This document shows, in pieces, positions 20,219 to 28,445 of a stretch of DNA of 64,000 bases. The stretch covers positions 682,001 through 746,000 of the forward strand of contig CAVZOY010000002.1 of the NCBI GenBank assembly GCA_963777095.1, written 5' to 3'. The stretch's first letter is position 1, and every line of letters starts with the position of its first letter. A model generated the notes under the pieces. The model ran no database searches. It was not told the origin of the DNA and was given only the letters and a program-made list of their open reading frames with translations. This DNA is from CAVZOY01 sp963777095 (lineage in GTDB: Bacteria; Actinomycetota; Actinomycetes; Mycobacteriales; Geodermatophilaceae). Both the position numbers and the translations under genes were made by a program.

Positions 20219-20407
20219 GTGTACTTCACCGATCGGGGCCTGGAGGAGCTGGCCGAGCGGCGCGGCGACGAGCAGGTGACGCTCGGCTGGCTGGCCGACC
20301 AGTTCCAGGCCTTCGTCGACCAGTACCCCGACTTCGAGGTGCCCGTCGAGCGGCTGGCCACCTGGCTCGCGCGCGGCGGCACCGACGACGTCGACGACCT
20401 GGACTGA
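20219..20407 (+). CDS. Small DUF6104-type protein
   Basis: 62-residue acidic protein of unknown function, starting VYFTDRGLEELAERRGDEQ and containing ERLATWLARGG near the end. Such short proteins follow kgd in many actinobacteria, with the same YFTDRG start and WLA pattern. It begins 11 bp after the kgd stop and is probably cotranscribed. No cysteines and no membrane segment. Whether it binds or regulates Kgd is not known. Confidence 0.8.
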   Translation: MYFTDRGLEELAERRGDEQVTLGWLADQFQAFVDQYPDFEVPVERLATWLARGGTDDVDDLD

Positions 20408-20422
20408 GCCGCCCCAGCCGAC

Positions 20423-20484
20423 CGCGAGATCTGCACACTCGTACGCTTCGCGGCCCGGAAGCGTACGAGTGTGCAGATCTCGCG
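20423..20484. repeat. Perfect 27-bp inverted repeat
   Basis: Arms at 20423-20449 and 20458-20484 are exact reverse complements around an 8-base loop (GCGGCCCG). The core includes GAGATCTGCACACTCGTACG. It lies 15 bp after the DUF6104 stop and upstream of the YdjM-like gene. It could act as a terminator, but the absence of a U tract and the perfect length are unusual for a simple terminator; a dispersed palindromic repeat is the alternative. Confidence 0.9.
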
Positions 20485-20539
20485 CCCTTCCCGCGCGCGC
20501 CTCCGTCACCGACGAGGCACGGAGCGCGACCCTCTGTAC

Positions 20540-21253
20540 GTGCTCGGTCACTCGCACGCGCTCTCGGGTCTCGCCGCGGGCGCCGTCACGCTCCCGTGGG
20601 CGCCGGTTCAGGGCGCCGTCGGTCAGGCCGCCTGGGTCGCCGCCGCAGGCGGCTTCGCGATGCTGCCCGACCTCGACCAGCGCGGCTCGACCATCTCGCG
20701 GATGTGGGGCCCGGCGTCCGACCTCCCGTCGGGCGTGGTGGGCACCGTCGCCCGCGGGCACCGCTGGGGCACGCACGACGCCGTCCTGGCGCCCATCCTG
20801 TTCGGCTTCCTCGCCAGTCTCGCCGCGGACTGGTTCTGGTCCAGCCTGCTGTTCGTGGCGATGTCCATCGGGCTCGCGCTGCGGGCGCTGCACTTCGTCA
20901 TCCCGGGCAAGGCCGAGAACACCGTCATCGGCAACCTGGTGCTGTCGTGGGGTGGGGCGTGGCTGCTCCTCGCGAACAGTCCGTCGCCCGCCTGGCTGCC
21001 GTGGGCGGTCATGCTCGGCGTGCTCACGCACATCGCCGGCGACCTCCTGACCTGCGAGGGCGTGCCGCTGCCGCTGTTCTGGGTGTTCGGCCGGAGCCGG
21101 ATCAAGCTGAGCCCGATGCGCACCGGCACGGTGCTGGAGACGGCGGTGCTGGTGCCGGCGTTCCTGACCATCGCGCTGGTCTTCGGCTACCTGAACACGC
21201 CGGCCCACGAGGCCGTCGACCCGCTGCTCGACCGCATCGCAGCGCTGGGCTGA
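20540..21253 (+). CDS. YdjM/DUF457-like membrane-bound metal-dependent hydrolase
   Basis: Predicted integral-membrane hydrolase of the LexA-regulated YdjM family. About 237 residues with five or six hydrophobic segments. Candidate metal ligands are the N-terminal GHSHALSG, PDLDQRGSTISR, HRWGTHD and, in a later segment, LTHIAGDLLTCEGVPLPLFW, the usual His/Asp distribution. The GTG start begins the conserved LGHSHALSG; GGAG lies about 16 bases upstream, farther than usual, so the start is uncertain. The substrate of the family is unknown. The gene stands alone between the inverted repeat and the disrupted region. Confidence 0.82.
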   Translation: MLGHSHALSGLAAGAVTLPWAPVQGAVGQAAWVAAAGGFAMLPDLDQRGSTISRMWGPASDLPSGVVGTVARGHRWGTHDAVLAPILFGFLASLAADWFWSSLLFVAMSIGLALRALHFVIPGKAENTVIGNLVLSWGGAWLLLANSPSPAWLPWAVMLGVLTHIAGDLLTCEGVPLPLFWVFGRSRIKLSPMRTGTVLETAVLVPAFLTIALVFGYLNTPAHEAVDPLLDRIAALG

Positions 21254-21338
21254 CCAGGCAGTTGTCGGTTCACCCGCCTCGAGTCCACTGGTGCGACGTA
21301 TTCGCCTTTCGTAGGCGCACCCGACGCATGACCACGGA

Positions 21339-22104
21339 CTACTCACTGCGCCCCAGCCTGCTGGCGACCTCCCGAGCGGGCCCGTTGAACACGTCCGAGT
21401 CCTCTTCCGCAGTCCACCGACGAGCACCTGCCACAGGTCGTGCTCGCATCCCCGCCGGCCTCGTCCACGCGGCCACAAGCGCCGCCGCCGCGCGTTTGCG
21501 GTCGAGCGCCAGACAGGCATCGCCGTACAGCCATGCGGCCAGCACCGCGGCCGGCTCACCGGTCACCATCGGGTTGTACATGCCATCGCGCGCGTTGGCG
21601 CTCACCGATCGGTAAGCCCCCGCGACGCTCAGCGCCTGGGCGCAGAAAAAAGTCGGCGAGAGGCCGGCTGGCGGTGGCGAAACTCAGAAACGGCCGCCCT
21701 GTCCGGGTGAATCCAACGCTCCCGTCGCCATCGATCAGGCCGCGAAGGTAGTCCGGAGGGCTGAAAGGACGCATCGGCGGTCCAACGGTCGCCGCCTTGC
21801 GTCCGGCCGGCAGACCGAGTTCAGCGAGCTCGCGACGGAAGGCGAGGTCGCACACCGTCCACGTGACGGAACGATGGGCTCCGAAGTTCGTGACGCGCTC
21901 GCGAAAGGACACCCGCGAGTGGACGTCGAAGAGGGTGGCGAACGAACGCAGCACGGCGCCGTCCCGGTCCGAGAGTTCGATCGTGAACCGGCCCTTCTGC
22001 CCAGTGCCCGCGTAGCGACGCCCATCCGTCTGGGCGAACCCGAAGAAGTAGGCGTGAGCCGGGCGCGTGAGGTCGATGTGACGCACCGGAACGGCATACG
22101 CCAC
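21339..22104 (-). CDS. LAGLIDADG-type homing endonuclease-like protein, frame broken once
   Basis: About 254 residues after repair. Two LAGLIDADG-like helices are visible: YFFGFAQTDGRR near the start and YLRGLIDGDGSVGF in the middle, each with the acidic residue that would bind metal, separated by a saddle-like domain (GRFTIELSDRDGAVLRSF). The C-terminus reads CLALDRKRAAA and ends in a helix-turn-helix-like REVASRLGRSE. An extra A in the A6 run at 21646-21651 splits the frame; repair restores ADFFCAQALSVAGAYRSVSA. The start is GTG at 22104 or 22086. It is a free-standing gene, not an intein, since no splicing motifs flank it. Solo genes like this occur in actinobacteria; DNA cutting is unproven. 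Confidence 0.75.
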
Positions 22105-22134
22105 TCGTACGACAATCGGCCGCTTCCGCAGCCC

Positions 22135-22255
22135 GGCGGTCCATGGGGCTGAGCCGGACGTAGCCGGCCTGCAGGTCGTCGCCGACCACGGCGCAATCGC
22201 CACGGACGCCACAGCTTCACGCCCTCGGTGATCTCGGTGGCGAGAGCGTCGATGG
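22135..22255 (-). pseudogene. Degraded fragment of a malic enzyme 3' end
   Basis: About 110 bp strongly resemble the C-terminal coding part of the intact malic enzyme gene 1.1 kb away (compare 23270-23390). Translations in two different frames match IDARATEITEGMKL and VVGDDLRADYIVPSPMDRR. The fragment has an internal frame change, so it is a non-functional duplicate or a remnant of an old paralogue. It ends at the PMDRR codons, shortly before the endonuclease-like gene begins on the same strand. Confidence 0.75.
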
Positions 22256-22311
22256 TGCTATGCGCGACACCGCGGACCTCGTGGAGATCCGGCACACGCT
22301 GCGCCAGCTGG

Positions 22312-23166
22312 TCAGCGTCTAGGGCGACTGAAGGGACCTCGTCCTCCCCACCCCTCGCTAGGCACCGGACGGCCGGAGTCGTCCACGAACGCGTGGCGGT
22401 GCGCCGACCAGGGATGGATCCGGAGATCCGCATCCCCGACGAGGCGCCGGAGCTCACCGCTCAGACCCGCCAGTCCGGTCAGCTGCCCGGCACCGACCAT
22501 GGAATCGGCGATCCGGTTCTGCGTGCGGCCGGCCGACCGTGCGGCCGCGGCGTATGCCAGGGCCGCCAGCACGAGCGCGCTCTCGTAGACGGCGAGCACG
22601 AGCGCCGGCTCGAACGGGGCGTTGCGCACGCGCCCCGCCGTCCAGGCCGTCCCGAGGACCACCGCGATCCCGACCGCCGTCAGGATCGGCCAGGCGCGTA
22701 CCGACCTCTCGTTCCGGGCGTCGCTCGCCGCCATCAGCGCGACCAGGGAGAACCCGAGCGCCGCGCCCCACTGGGGCAGTGCGCCGGAGGCGGCGACCAG
22801 TGCCGTCGCCACACCCGCCAGGTCGCGCGGACTCCGCAGCCGTCCGGTCGGGAACAGCGCCACCGCGAGGATGAGCACCCCCTGGTGCCAGGGGCGGGCG
22901 ATCGGAAGGGCGGAGCCCGCCAGCCACGCCACCCCGACGGCGCCCACGAGGACCCGATGGCGCGCGGTCCCGCCCGCCGCCGAGAGGGCGACCACGACGA
23001 AGACCAGCCCGACCCCGATGTCGACCACGGTCGCGCCGAGCCCGCCCCGTGATGCCGAGAGGTCGGCCGCGACAGCGGCCCAGAGCACCGCGACGACGCC
23101 CGCGCCGACGGCGACAGCCGCGAGCGCGGACCGGTACGGCACCGCGACCGAGCGCACGCCTCCCAT
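22312..23166 (-). pseudogene. Truncated membrane sensor (histidine-kinase N-terminal part)
   Basis: 284 residues. Seven or eight hydrophobic segments occupy residues 10-220, then comes the start of a soluble domain (ELRRLVGDADLRIHPWSA, FVDDSGRPVP). That pattern, a membrane region followed by a DP-L-x-W...VDxxGRPV domain, is typical of NarL-type sensor kinases of actinobacteria, in which dimerisation and ATPase domains follow. Here the similarity stops at GRPVPS, at about 22350, and the frame ends soon after; no H-box or ATPase domain is found downstream in any frame. So it looks beheaded by the rearrangement that left the malic-enzyme scrap. A short membrane protein of other function is the alternative. 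Confidence 0.6.
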
Positions 23167-23195
23167 GCTCGCAGTGGCGGGGACGCATCCGGAGG

Positions 23196-24383
23196 TCAGC
23201 GGGTGACGCCCTCCCGGCGGGCCGCGGCAGCGACGGCTTCTGCGACCGCCGGCTCGACGCGGCGGTCCATCGGGCTGGGCACGATGTAGTCGGCCCGCAG
23301 GTCGTCGCCGACGACGGCGGCGATCGCCTCTGCGGCGGCGAGCTTCATGCCCTCGGTGATCTCGGTGGCGCGGGCGTCGATGGCTCCTCGGAAGACGCCA
23401 GGGAAGGCCAGCACGTTGTTGATCTGGTTCGGCAGGTCGCTGCGCCCCGTGGCGACGACGGCCGCGTGCCGCGCCGCCATCTCCGGGTCGACCTCGGGGA
23501 TCGGGTTGGCCAGCGAGAAGACGAAGGACCCCTCGGCCATCGACGCGATCGCCGACTCGGGCACCGTGCCACCGGACAGCCCGATGTAGAGGTCGGCGCC
23601 CTCCAGGGCGCCCACCATCGTGCCCGCACGGCCGGCCGGGTTGGTGTGGTCGGCCAGCCACTGCTTGACCGGCGTGAGGTCGTCGCGCCCGGCGTGCAGG
23701 ACGCCCTTCGAGTCGGCGACGGCGATGTCGCGGACGCCGGCGTCGAGCAGGATCTTGGCCGTCGCCACCCCGGCCGCGCCGGCACCGGCGATCACCACCC
23801 GCAGGTCCCCGAGCTCGCGTCCGGTCAGCCGCGCGGCGTTGCGCAGGGCGGCGAGGACGACGATCGCCGTCCCGTGCTGGTCGTCGTGCATGACCGGGAT
23901 GTCGAGCCGCTCGCGCAGCCGCTGCTCGATCTCGAAGCAGCGGGGCGCGCTGATGTCCTCGAGGTTGATGCCGCCGAAGGACGGCGCGATGGCCGCGACC
24001 GTCTCGACGATGGTGTCGACGTCGTGGGTGCTCAACACGATCGGGACGGCGTTGAGGCCGGAGAACTCGGTGAAGAGGCAGACCTTGCCCTCCATGACCG
24101 GCAGCGAGGCGACCGGTCCGATGTCGCCCAGACCGAGGACGGCGCTGCCGTCGGAGACGACGGCCACCACCCGCGGAGCCCAGGTGAAGCGCCTGGCCAG
24201 GTCGGGCTCTGCGGCGATCGCGCTCGACACCCGGCCGACGCCGGGGGTGTAGGTGAGGGCGAGATCCTCGATGGAGGTGATCGGCCGGGTCGACTTCACC
24301 ACGAGCTTGCCGTCGACGTGCACGGCGAACGCGGGATCGTCGGCGAAGCGGTCGGCGGGGTCCTGTGCGGTCTGCTCGCCCAT
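23196..24383 (-). CDS. maeB: NAD(P)-dependent malic enzyme
   Basis: Oxidatively decarboxylates malate to pyruvate, linking the TCA cycle to gluconeogenesis and NADPH supply. 395 residues, the length of short bacterial malic enzymes without the phosphotransacetylase-like domain. Seen: YTPGVGRVSSAIA at the malate site, VSDGSAVLGLGDIGP, the metal-binding FGGINLEDISAPRCFEIE, MHDDQHGTAIV, the Rossmann VIAGAGAAGVATAKIL, and ANPIPEVDPEMA. The TAGGCT sequence about 9 bp before the ATG suggests a very short leader. The frame is intact, in contrast to the nearby degraded fragment of the same gene. Confidence 0.94.
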   Translation of the reverse strand: MGEQTAQDPADRFADDPAFAVHVDGKLVVKSTRPITSIEDLALTYTPGVGRVSSAIAAEPDLARRFTWAPRVVAVVSDGSAVLGLGDIGPVASLPVMEGKVCLFTEFSGLNAVPIVLSTHDVDTIVETVAAIAPSFGGINLEDISAPRCFEIEQRLRERLDIPVMHDDQHGTAIVVLAALRNAARLTGRELGDLRVVIAGAGAAGVATAKILLDAGVRDIAVADSKGVLHAGRDDLTPVKQWLADHTNPAGRAGTMVGALEGADLYIGLSGGTVPESAIASMAEGSFVFSLANPIPEVDPEMAARHAAVVATGRSDLPNQINNVLAFPGVFRGAIDARATEITEGMKLAAAEAIAAVVGDDLRADYIVPSPMDRRVEPAVAEAVAAAARREGVTR

Positions 24384-24426
24384 GGACCCGGGAGCCTAAC
24401 CCTGCAGTGACCTGCGGGTCGGCGGG

Positions 24427-24792
24427 TCAGGCCGTCGGCGGTGGGGGCAGCCGGCCGGGCCGCGGCGACAGGCGAGCAAGCACCCGCCCGACGACGACCG
24501 CCGTCCCGAAGGCGCGGCTGTCGTCGGTGACGAACGGGTTGTCGCCCTCGACCCAGTGCCCGCCGGACACGGCACGGCGCACCCGCTTGACGACGAGCAG
24601 CTCGGGCCGGGCCGGGAAGCGGGCCAGGACGACGTCGCCGTCCCGGACCCGGCCACCCGGTCCCACGCGACGGACGAGCAGCCGGTCGCCGTGCTGCACG
24701 GTCGGCGACATGGACGGTCCGGTGACCCGTGCCACGGCCCAGCGCGTGGTCAGCGGAGTGGGGCTGTCGCCGGGCGGGTGTGCGTCGTTCAC
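24427..24792 (-). CDS. sodX: Nickel-type superoxide dismutase maturation protease (S26 family)
   Basis: Signal-peptidase-like enzyme thought to trim the leader from nickel SOD, exposing the N-terminal histidine that binds nickel. 121 residues: VTGPSMSPTVQHGDRLLV with the catalytic Ser, then LLVVKRVRRAV with the catalytic Lys, then EGDNPFVTDDSRAFG, which matches box E of S26 peptidases. No transmembrane segment, as expected for SodX. The GTG start faces the sodN start across 51 bp, so the two genes share one intergenic region. The divergent pairing with sodN supports the assignment. Confidence 0.9.
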   Translation of the reverse strand: MNDAHPPGDSPTPLTTRWAVARVTGPSMSPTVQHGDRLLVRRVGPGGRVRDGDVVLARFPARPELLVVKRVRRAVSGGHWVEGDNPFVTDDSRAFGTAVVVGRVLARLSPRPGRLPPPPTA

Positions 24793-24843
24793 CGCGGGTA
24801 GGGTCGCAGACGACCCAACGTTCGAGTTCCGGAGGCACGTTCC

Positions 24844-25248
24844 ATGCGTCTGACCCGCGTGTTCTCCGCGGTGGAGGCCACCGCGCACTGCGACCTCCCC
24901 TGCGGTGTCTACGACCCCGCCCAGGCCCGCATCGAGGCGGAGTCGGTCAAGGCGATCCAGGAGAAGTACCAGGGCAACGACGACCCGGTCTTCCGCCAGC
25001 GCGCCGTGCTCATCAAGGAGCAGCGCGCCGAGCTGGTGAAGCACCACCTGTGGGTGCTCTGGACCGATTACTTCAAGCCGCCGCACTTCGAGAAGTACCC
25101 GCAGCTGCACGAGCTGTTCAACAAGGCCACCAAGCAGGCCGGCGCGGCCGGCGGCAAGGGCAGCATGGACCCGGCCGAGGGTCAGAAGCTGCTCGACTCC
25201 ATCGCCGAGATCGACAAGATCTTCTGGGAGACCAAGGCCGCGGCCTGA
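24844..25248 (+). CDS. sodN: Nickel superoxide dismutase
   Basis: Converts superoxide to oxygen and peroxide with a nickel centre. 134 residues. The propeptide MRLTRVFSAVEATA is followed by the nickel hook HCDLPCGVYDPAQ, with His1, Cys2 and Cys6 of the mature protein, which is diagnostic. The remainder is helical (KAIQEKYQ, HHLWVLWTDYFKPPHFEKYP) as in Streptomyces SodN. A GGAGG site precedes the ATG by about 8 bases. Its maturation protease is encoded divergently next door. No Nur-type operator (TTGCAA repeats) is visible in the short intergenic region. A stem-loop repeat follows the stop. Confidence 0.97.
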   Translation: MRLTRVFSAVEATAHCDLPCGVYDPAQARIEAESVKAIQEKYQGNDDPVFRQRAVLIKEQRAELVKHHLWVLWTDYFKPPHFEKYPQLHELFNKATKQAGAAGGKGSMDPAEGQKLLDSIAEIDKIFWETKAAA

Positions 25249-25309
25249 AAGAGGACCTCCCTGCCCCCCGCCCCTCGCACGCTCGCGTCGGGCCCCTGCA
25301 GGGAGGCCG
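25249..25309 (+). repeat. Intergenic stem-loop repeat, copy 2 (terminator-like)
   Basis: Starts directly after the sodN stop with AAGAGGACCTCCCTGCCCCC and ends CCCCTGCAGGGAGGCC. The outer stem GGCCTCCCTGC/GCAGGGAGGCC-like pairing and inner GC stem parallel copy 1 at 16201. Probably a shared terminator family. Confidence 0.75.
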
Positions 25310-25434
25310 CTCCAGCACGTCACCATGGCGACGGCCGGCGGGCGGAGGCTCGCCGGCCGCCGTGGGTCCTGGAGCGACCCGCGGGGGTTCGTCGGCCGCC
25401 ATGCCCCTACTGTTCGCGCCGTGACGGCGCAGGC

Positions 25435-26670
25435 ATGTTCGTGATCGACCTCGGGGCGATCCTCGAGCGGGTCGAGGCCTCGGCCCCCGTGGACTCCGTG
25501 AAGGTCGTCGCCACGATGCTCGCGGAGATGGTCGGAGCCGACGCCGTCACCTTCCTCGTCGCGGACTTCAGCGGCCGCTCGGTCGTCCGGCTCAGCTCGG
25601 CCGGCCGGGTGGACGGAGCCCGCACGCACGGCGTCGACCAGGCCGAGACGGTGCCCCTCGCGGGAACGGCCTACGAGCAGGTCCTGCGCACGCAGCAGGT
25701 CGTCGTCGAGCGGCTCGACGAGGGCGGCGTGCGCATCGTCGTCCCGGTCACCGACCGCGGCGACGCCATCGGACTGCTCGAGATGACTCTTCCGCGGGAT
25801 CCCGGTCCCGATGTCATCACCGAGGTCGGCAGCGCGGCGCACGCGCTGGCCTACGTCGTCATCGCCGCCCGTCAGTTCACCGACGTCTTCGAGTGGGGCT
25901 ACCGCTCCTCGCCGTTCGCCCTGGCCGCGGAGATCCAGCGGCGACTTCTCCCGCTGGCCTACACGTGCGAGGCGTCGCAGTTCACGCTCGCAGGGTGGCT
26001 CGAACCGGCGGCCGAGGTCGGCGGGGACACCTTCGACTACACGCTCGACCGCTCCGCGCTGCACATCTCCATCACGGACGCGGTCGGCCACCAGGTCGCC
26101 GCCGCCCTCCTGGCCACCCTCCTCGTCGGCAGCCTGCGCAACGGGCGCCGCAAGGGACTCGATCTCGGCGAACAGGCGCGGTACGCGAACGACTCGCTCG
26201 CCGAGAACGCGCCACCCGGACAGTTCGTCACCGGGCAGCTGATGCGCGTGGACCTGGGCCGCGGGCTCGCGTCGATCGTCAACGCCGGGCATCCCTGGCC
26301 CCTCCGCCTGCGCAACGGTCGCGTCGAGGAGATCGAGCTGCGCATCGAGGCGCCCTTCGGCGTCCTCCCGGGGAAGTCCTTCGACGTCCAGCGCTTGCCG
26401 CTCGAGCCGGGTGACCGGATCGTCCTGCTGACCGACGGCATGCAGGAGCGCAACGCGGTCAACCTGGACGTGGCCGCGGCCCTGGCCGACACGGCCTCCC
26501 AGCACCCCCGCGAGGTCGTCCACGCCCTGGGCGCAGCGGTGCTCGACGCCACCGACGGGGACCTCCGGGACGACGCGACGGTGGTCTGCCTCGACTGGAT
26601 CGGCGGTCCGCGTCGCGACCGCAGCACCGAACTGGGGTCCGACCCCGACCGCGTGTCCGCGGCCCCGTGA
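25435..26670 (+). CDS. GAF-like domain plus PP2C/SpoIIE-type serine phosphatase (RsbU-like)
   Basis: Predicted regulator of a partner-switching pathway that would dephosphorylate an anti-sigma-factor antagonist. 411 residues. The first 150 look like a GAF sensor domain (EMVGADAVTFLVADF, VRIVVPVTDRGDAIGLLEM); residues 165-395 are a PP2C_SIG domain with AAEIQRRLLPL, AEVGGDTFDYTL, SITDAVGHQVAAALLA, ASIVNAGHPWPL, LLTDGMQERN and DDATVVCL. Metal-binding Asp and Gly residues of the phosphatase are present. The ATG at 25435 is 17 bp after a GTG and lacks a strong ribosome binding site. No anti-sigma or antagonist gene is adjacent, so the target is elsewhere. Confidence 0.88.
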   Translation: MFVIDLGAILERVEASAPVDSVKVVATMLAEMVGADAVTFLVADFSGRSVVRLSSAGRVDGARTHGVDQAETVPLAGTAYEQVLRTQQVVVERLDEGGVRIVVPVTDRGDAIGLLEMTLPRDPGPDVITEVGSAAHALAYVVIAARQFTDVFEWGYRSSPFALAAEIQRRLLPLAYTCEASQFTLAGWLEPAAEVGGDTFDYTLDRSALHISITDAVGHQVAAALLATLLVGSLRNGRRKGLDLGEQARYANDSLAENAPPGQFVTGQLMRVDLGRGLASIVNAGHPWPLRLRNGRVEEIELRIEAPFGVLPGKSFDVQRLPLEPGDRIVLLTDGMQERNAVNLDVAAALADTASQHPREVVHALGAAVLDATDGDLRDDATVVCLDWIGGPRRDRSTELGSDPDRVSAAP

Positions 26671-26725
26671 CCGGACCGGATGGTGGTCGACCACATCGGC
26701 CGACCACCGTCGTCACGCCAGGACC

Positions 26726-27599
26726 TCAGCCTGCCGTGACGCAGACCGCGTAGCCCGCCGGGAGAGCGCCGTCAGGCCCGGCCTCTCCGGAGACGACCCA
26801 CGCGCGGTCGGTGGTCGGTCGGCTCTCCGTCACCGTCGCGCCGTTGCCGAAGAAGCCTCCGCCGACCACCACCTTGCCGAGAGGACAGGTCGCGGTCAGG
26901 GAGAAGGGCGTACCTGCCGGCAGCAGGCCGCCGGTGCTCGCGACGACGCGTTGCCAGCCGGTGACGCCACCGTCCGCCCCGGCCGGCCCCGTCGGCCCGG
27001 CGGGGCCCTGAGGACCCTGCGGTCCGGTGGCTCCGGCTGGCCCCGTCGGGCCGGCAGGTCCCTGCTCACCGGTCGCACCGGGCTCGCCCTGCGGCCCGAC
27101 GTCACCCTGGGCCCCCGGCTCACCCTGGGGGCCCGCGGGGCCGCGCTCGCCCTGCGGGCCGGTGTCTCCGTCCGCCCCGGCGGGACCCGTCTCTCCCTGG
27201 GGGCCTGCCTCGCCGCGGGGCCCGGTCTCTCCCCGAGGCCCGGGCTCTCCCTGCGCCCCGCGGCTCACCCTGCGGGCCGGGCGCTCCGTCGGACCCGGCG
27301 GCACCCGGCTGGCCCTGCGGTCCCGCCGCCCCGGCCTCGCCCTGCGGACCCTCCTGGTTCCAGGAGATGGCCGTCTCCTTGCTCGTGCACTCCCGCTTGC
27401 GCCGGTCGGACGACGCGAGGTCGAGGACGCGCAGCGTGCCGTCGGCGGTGAAGCAGCCGGAGATGACGCCGTCCGTGCCCGGGACGGCCGCGTACGCCAC
27501 GCCTGCCAGGGGCACCGCGATGGCTGCTGCTGCGGCGAGGACGACGGCACGACGCCGGTCGCGCCTCCCGGGCGCTGGGGTGGTTCCTCGAGGGGTCAC
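26726..27599 (-). CDS. Exported collagen-like protein, frame broken once
   Basis: About 290 residues after repair. N-terminal signal segment (RRAVVLAAAAAIAVPLAGVAYA), then a small cap domain with two cysteines (VISGCFTADGTLRVLD, KRECTSKETAISWNQEG), then about 42 consecutive Gly-X-Y triplets rich in GPQ, GPA, GEP and GET, then a C-terminal globular domain of about 75 residues (GTPFSLTATCPLGKVVVGGG ... GYAVCVTAG). The triplets should form a trimeric collagen rod with hydrophilic X-Y pairs. An extra base near 27260 interrupts the repeat; repair gives GEP-GAQ-GEP in register. GGAGGA lies before the GTG start. A surface or adhesion role is likely but not shown. Confidence 0.85.
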
Positions 27600-27791
27600 G
27601 TCGATCTCCTCCGGCACTGGGCACGCGCGGCCGGCCGCCGCATTCCTGGAGACTGGCCGTGCGGGGGCCCGCGCACATCGGCCGTACGGCGGATCCCGGG
27701 TCCTCCGCAAGGCTCGGCTCTCCGTCGCGCGGCGGAGGCACTGCTGCCCGAGCCGCCGGGGTTCCGGCGTCCCGGTAACGTTCCCGCCACC

Positions 27792-28445
27792 ATGCGCATC
27801 GACCCGGCCGGGTGGCCGTTCATCACCGTGCCCCTGGCACCCGCCGCGGCACTGACGATCGCCGGAGGCCGCGGAACGCGCCTCGCGGCCGCCCCGTTCG
27901 TGGCGCTCTCGGCCTACATGGCGCTGTTCTTCCGCGACCCCGACCGTCGCTGCGACACCCAGGTGCCTGCGCCCGACGAGGTCCTCTCCCCTGCCGACGG
28001 CGTGGTGATGGTGGCGGGCGAGCCGCAGGAGGGCGTCGCGCCCGACGGCGACTGGCAGCAGGTGAGCGTCTTCCTCTCGGTGGTGGACGTGCACGTCAAC
28101 CGGTCGCCGTACCGGGGCGAGGTCGTGGAGAGCTCCTACCGCACGGGCAGCTTCCTGGCCGCCTACCGCAAGGAGTCCGCGCACAAGAACGAGCGCAGCG
28201 AGATCTGGCTGCGCGAGGGCGAGCGCACCGTGGTCTTCCGGCAGATCGTCGGCGTGCTCGCCCGGCGGATCGTCACCCGTACCGGCGTAGGACAGCGGTT
28301 GGCCACCGGCGAGCGCATGGGGCTGATGAAGTTCGGCTCCCGCATGGACGTGTTCGTCCCCCGCGACTGCACCATCACCGTGACGAAGGGCCAGCGCGTG
28401 CGCGGCGGCGAGACCGTCATCGCCCGCTGGCCCGCCACGGGCTGA
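27792..28445 (+). CDS. psd: Phosphatidylserine decarboxylase proenzyme
   Basis: Makes phosphatidylethanolamine from phosphatidylserine. 217 residues, the short PSD-A type. Seen: hydrophobic N-terminus, FFRDPDR, PADGVVMVAGE, VSVFLSVVDVHVNRSPYRG with the conserved histidine, and KFGSRMDVFVP, where the Gly-Ser bond is the self-cleavage site that creates the pyruvoyl group. The ATG is 10 bp after a TAACGT -10-like box. The stop overlaps the pssA start (TGATG), so both phospholipid genes are coupled. Confidence 0.95.
   Translation: MRIDPAGWPFITVPLAPAAALTIAGGRGTRLAAAPFVALSAYMALFFRDPDRRCDTQVPAPDEVLSPADGVVMVAGEPQEGVAPDGDWQQVSVFLSVVDVHVNRSPYRGEVVESSYRTGSFLAAYRKESAHKNERSEIWLREGERTVVFRQIVGVLARRIVTRTGVGQRLATGERMGLMKFGSRMDVFVPRDCTITVTKGQRVRGGETVIARWPATG

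Noticed and set aside
21339..22104. An intein in a host gene
   Set aside because: The LAGLIDADG-like protein is not flanked by splicing blocks, and no host protein continues on both sides.
24793..24843. A Nur or nickel-response box between sodX and sodN
   Set aside because: No TTGCAA-N5-TTGCAA-like repeat is present in the 51 bp.
27120..27400. Regular short repeats suggesting a CRISPR or satellite array
   Set aside because: The period is 9 bases and codes for Gly-X-Y triplets in a collagen-like protein; there are no constant repeats with unique spacers.
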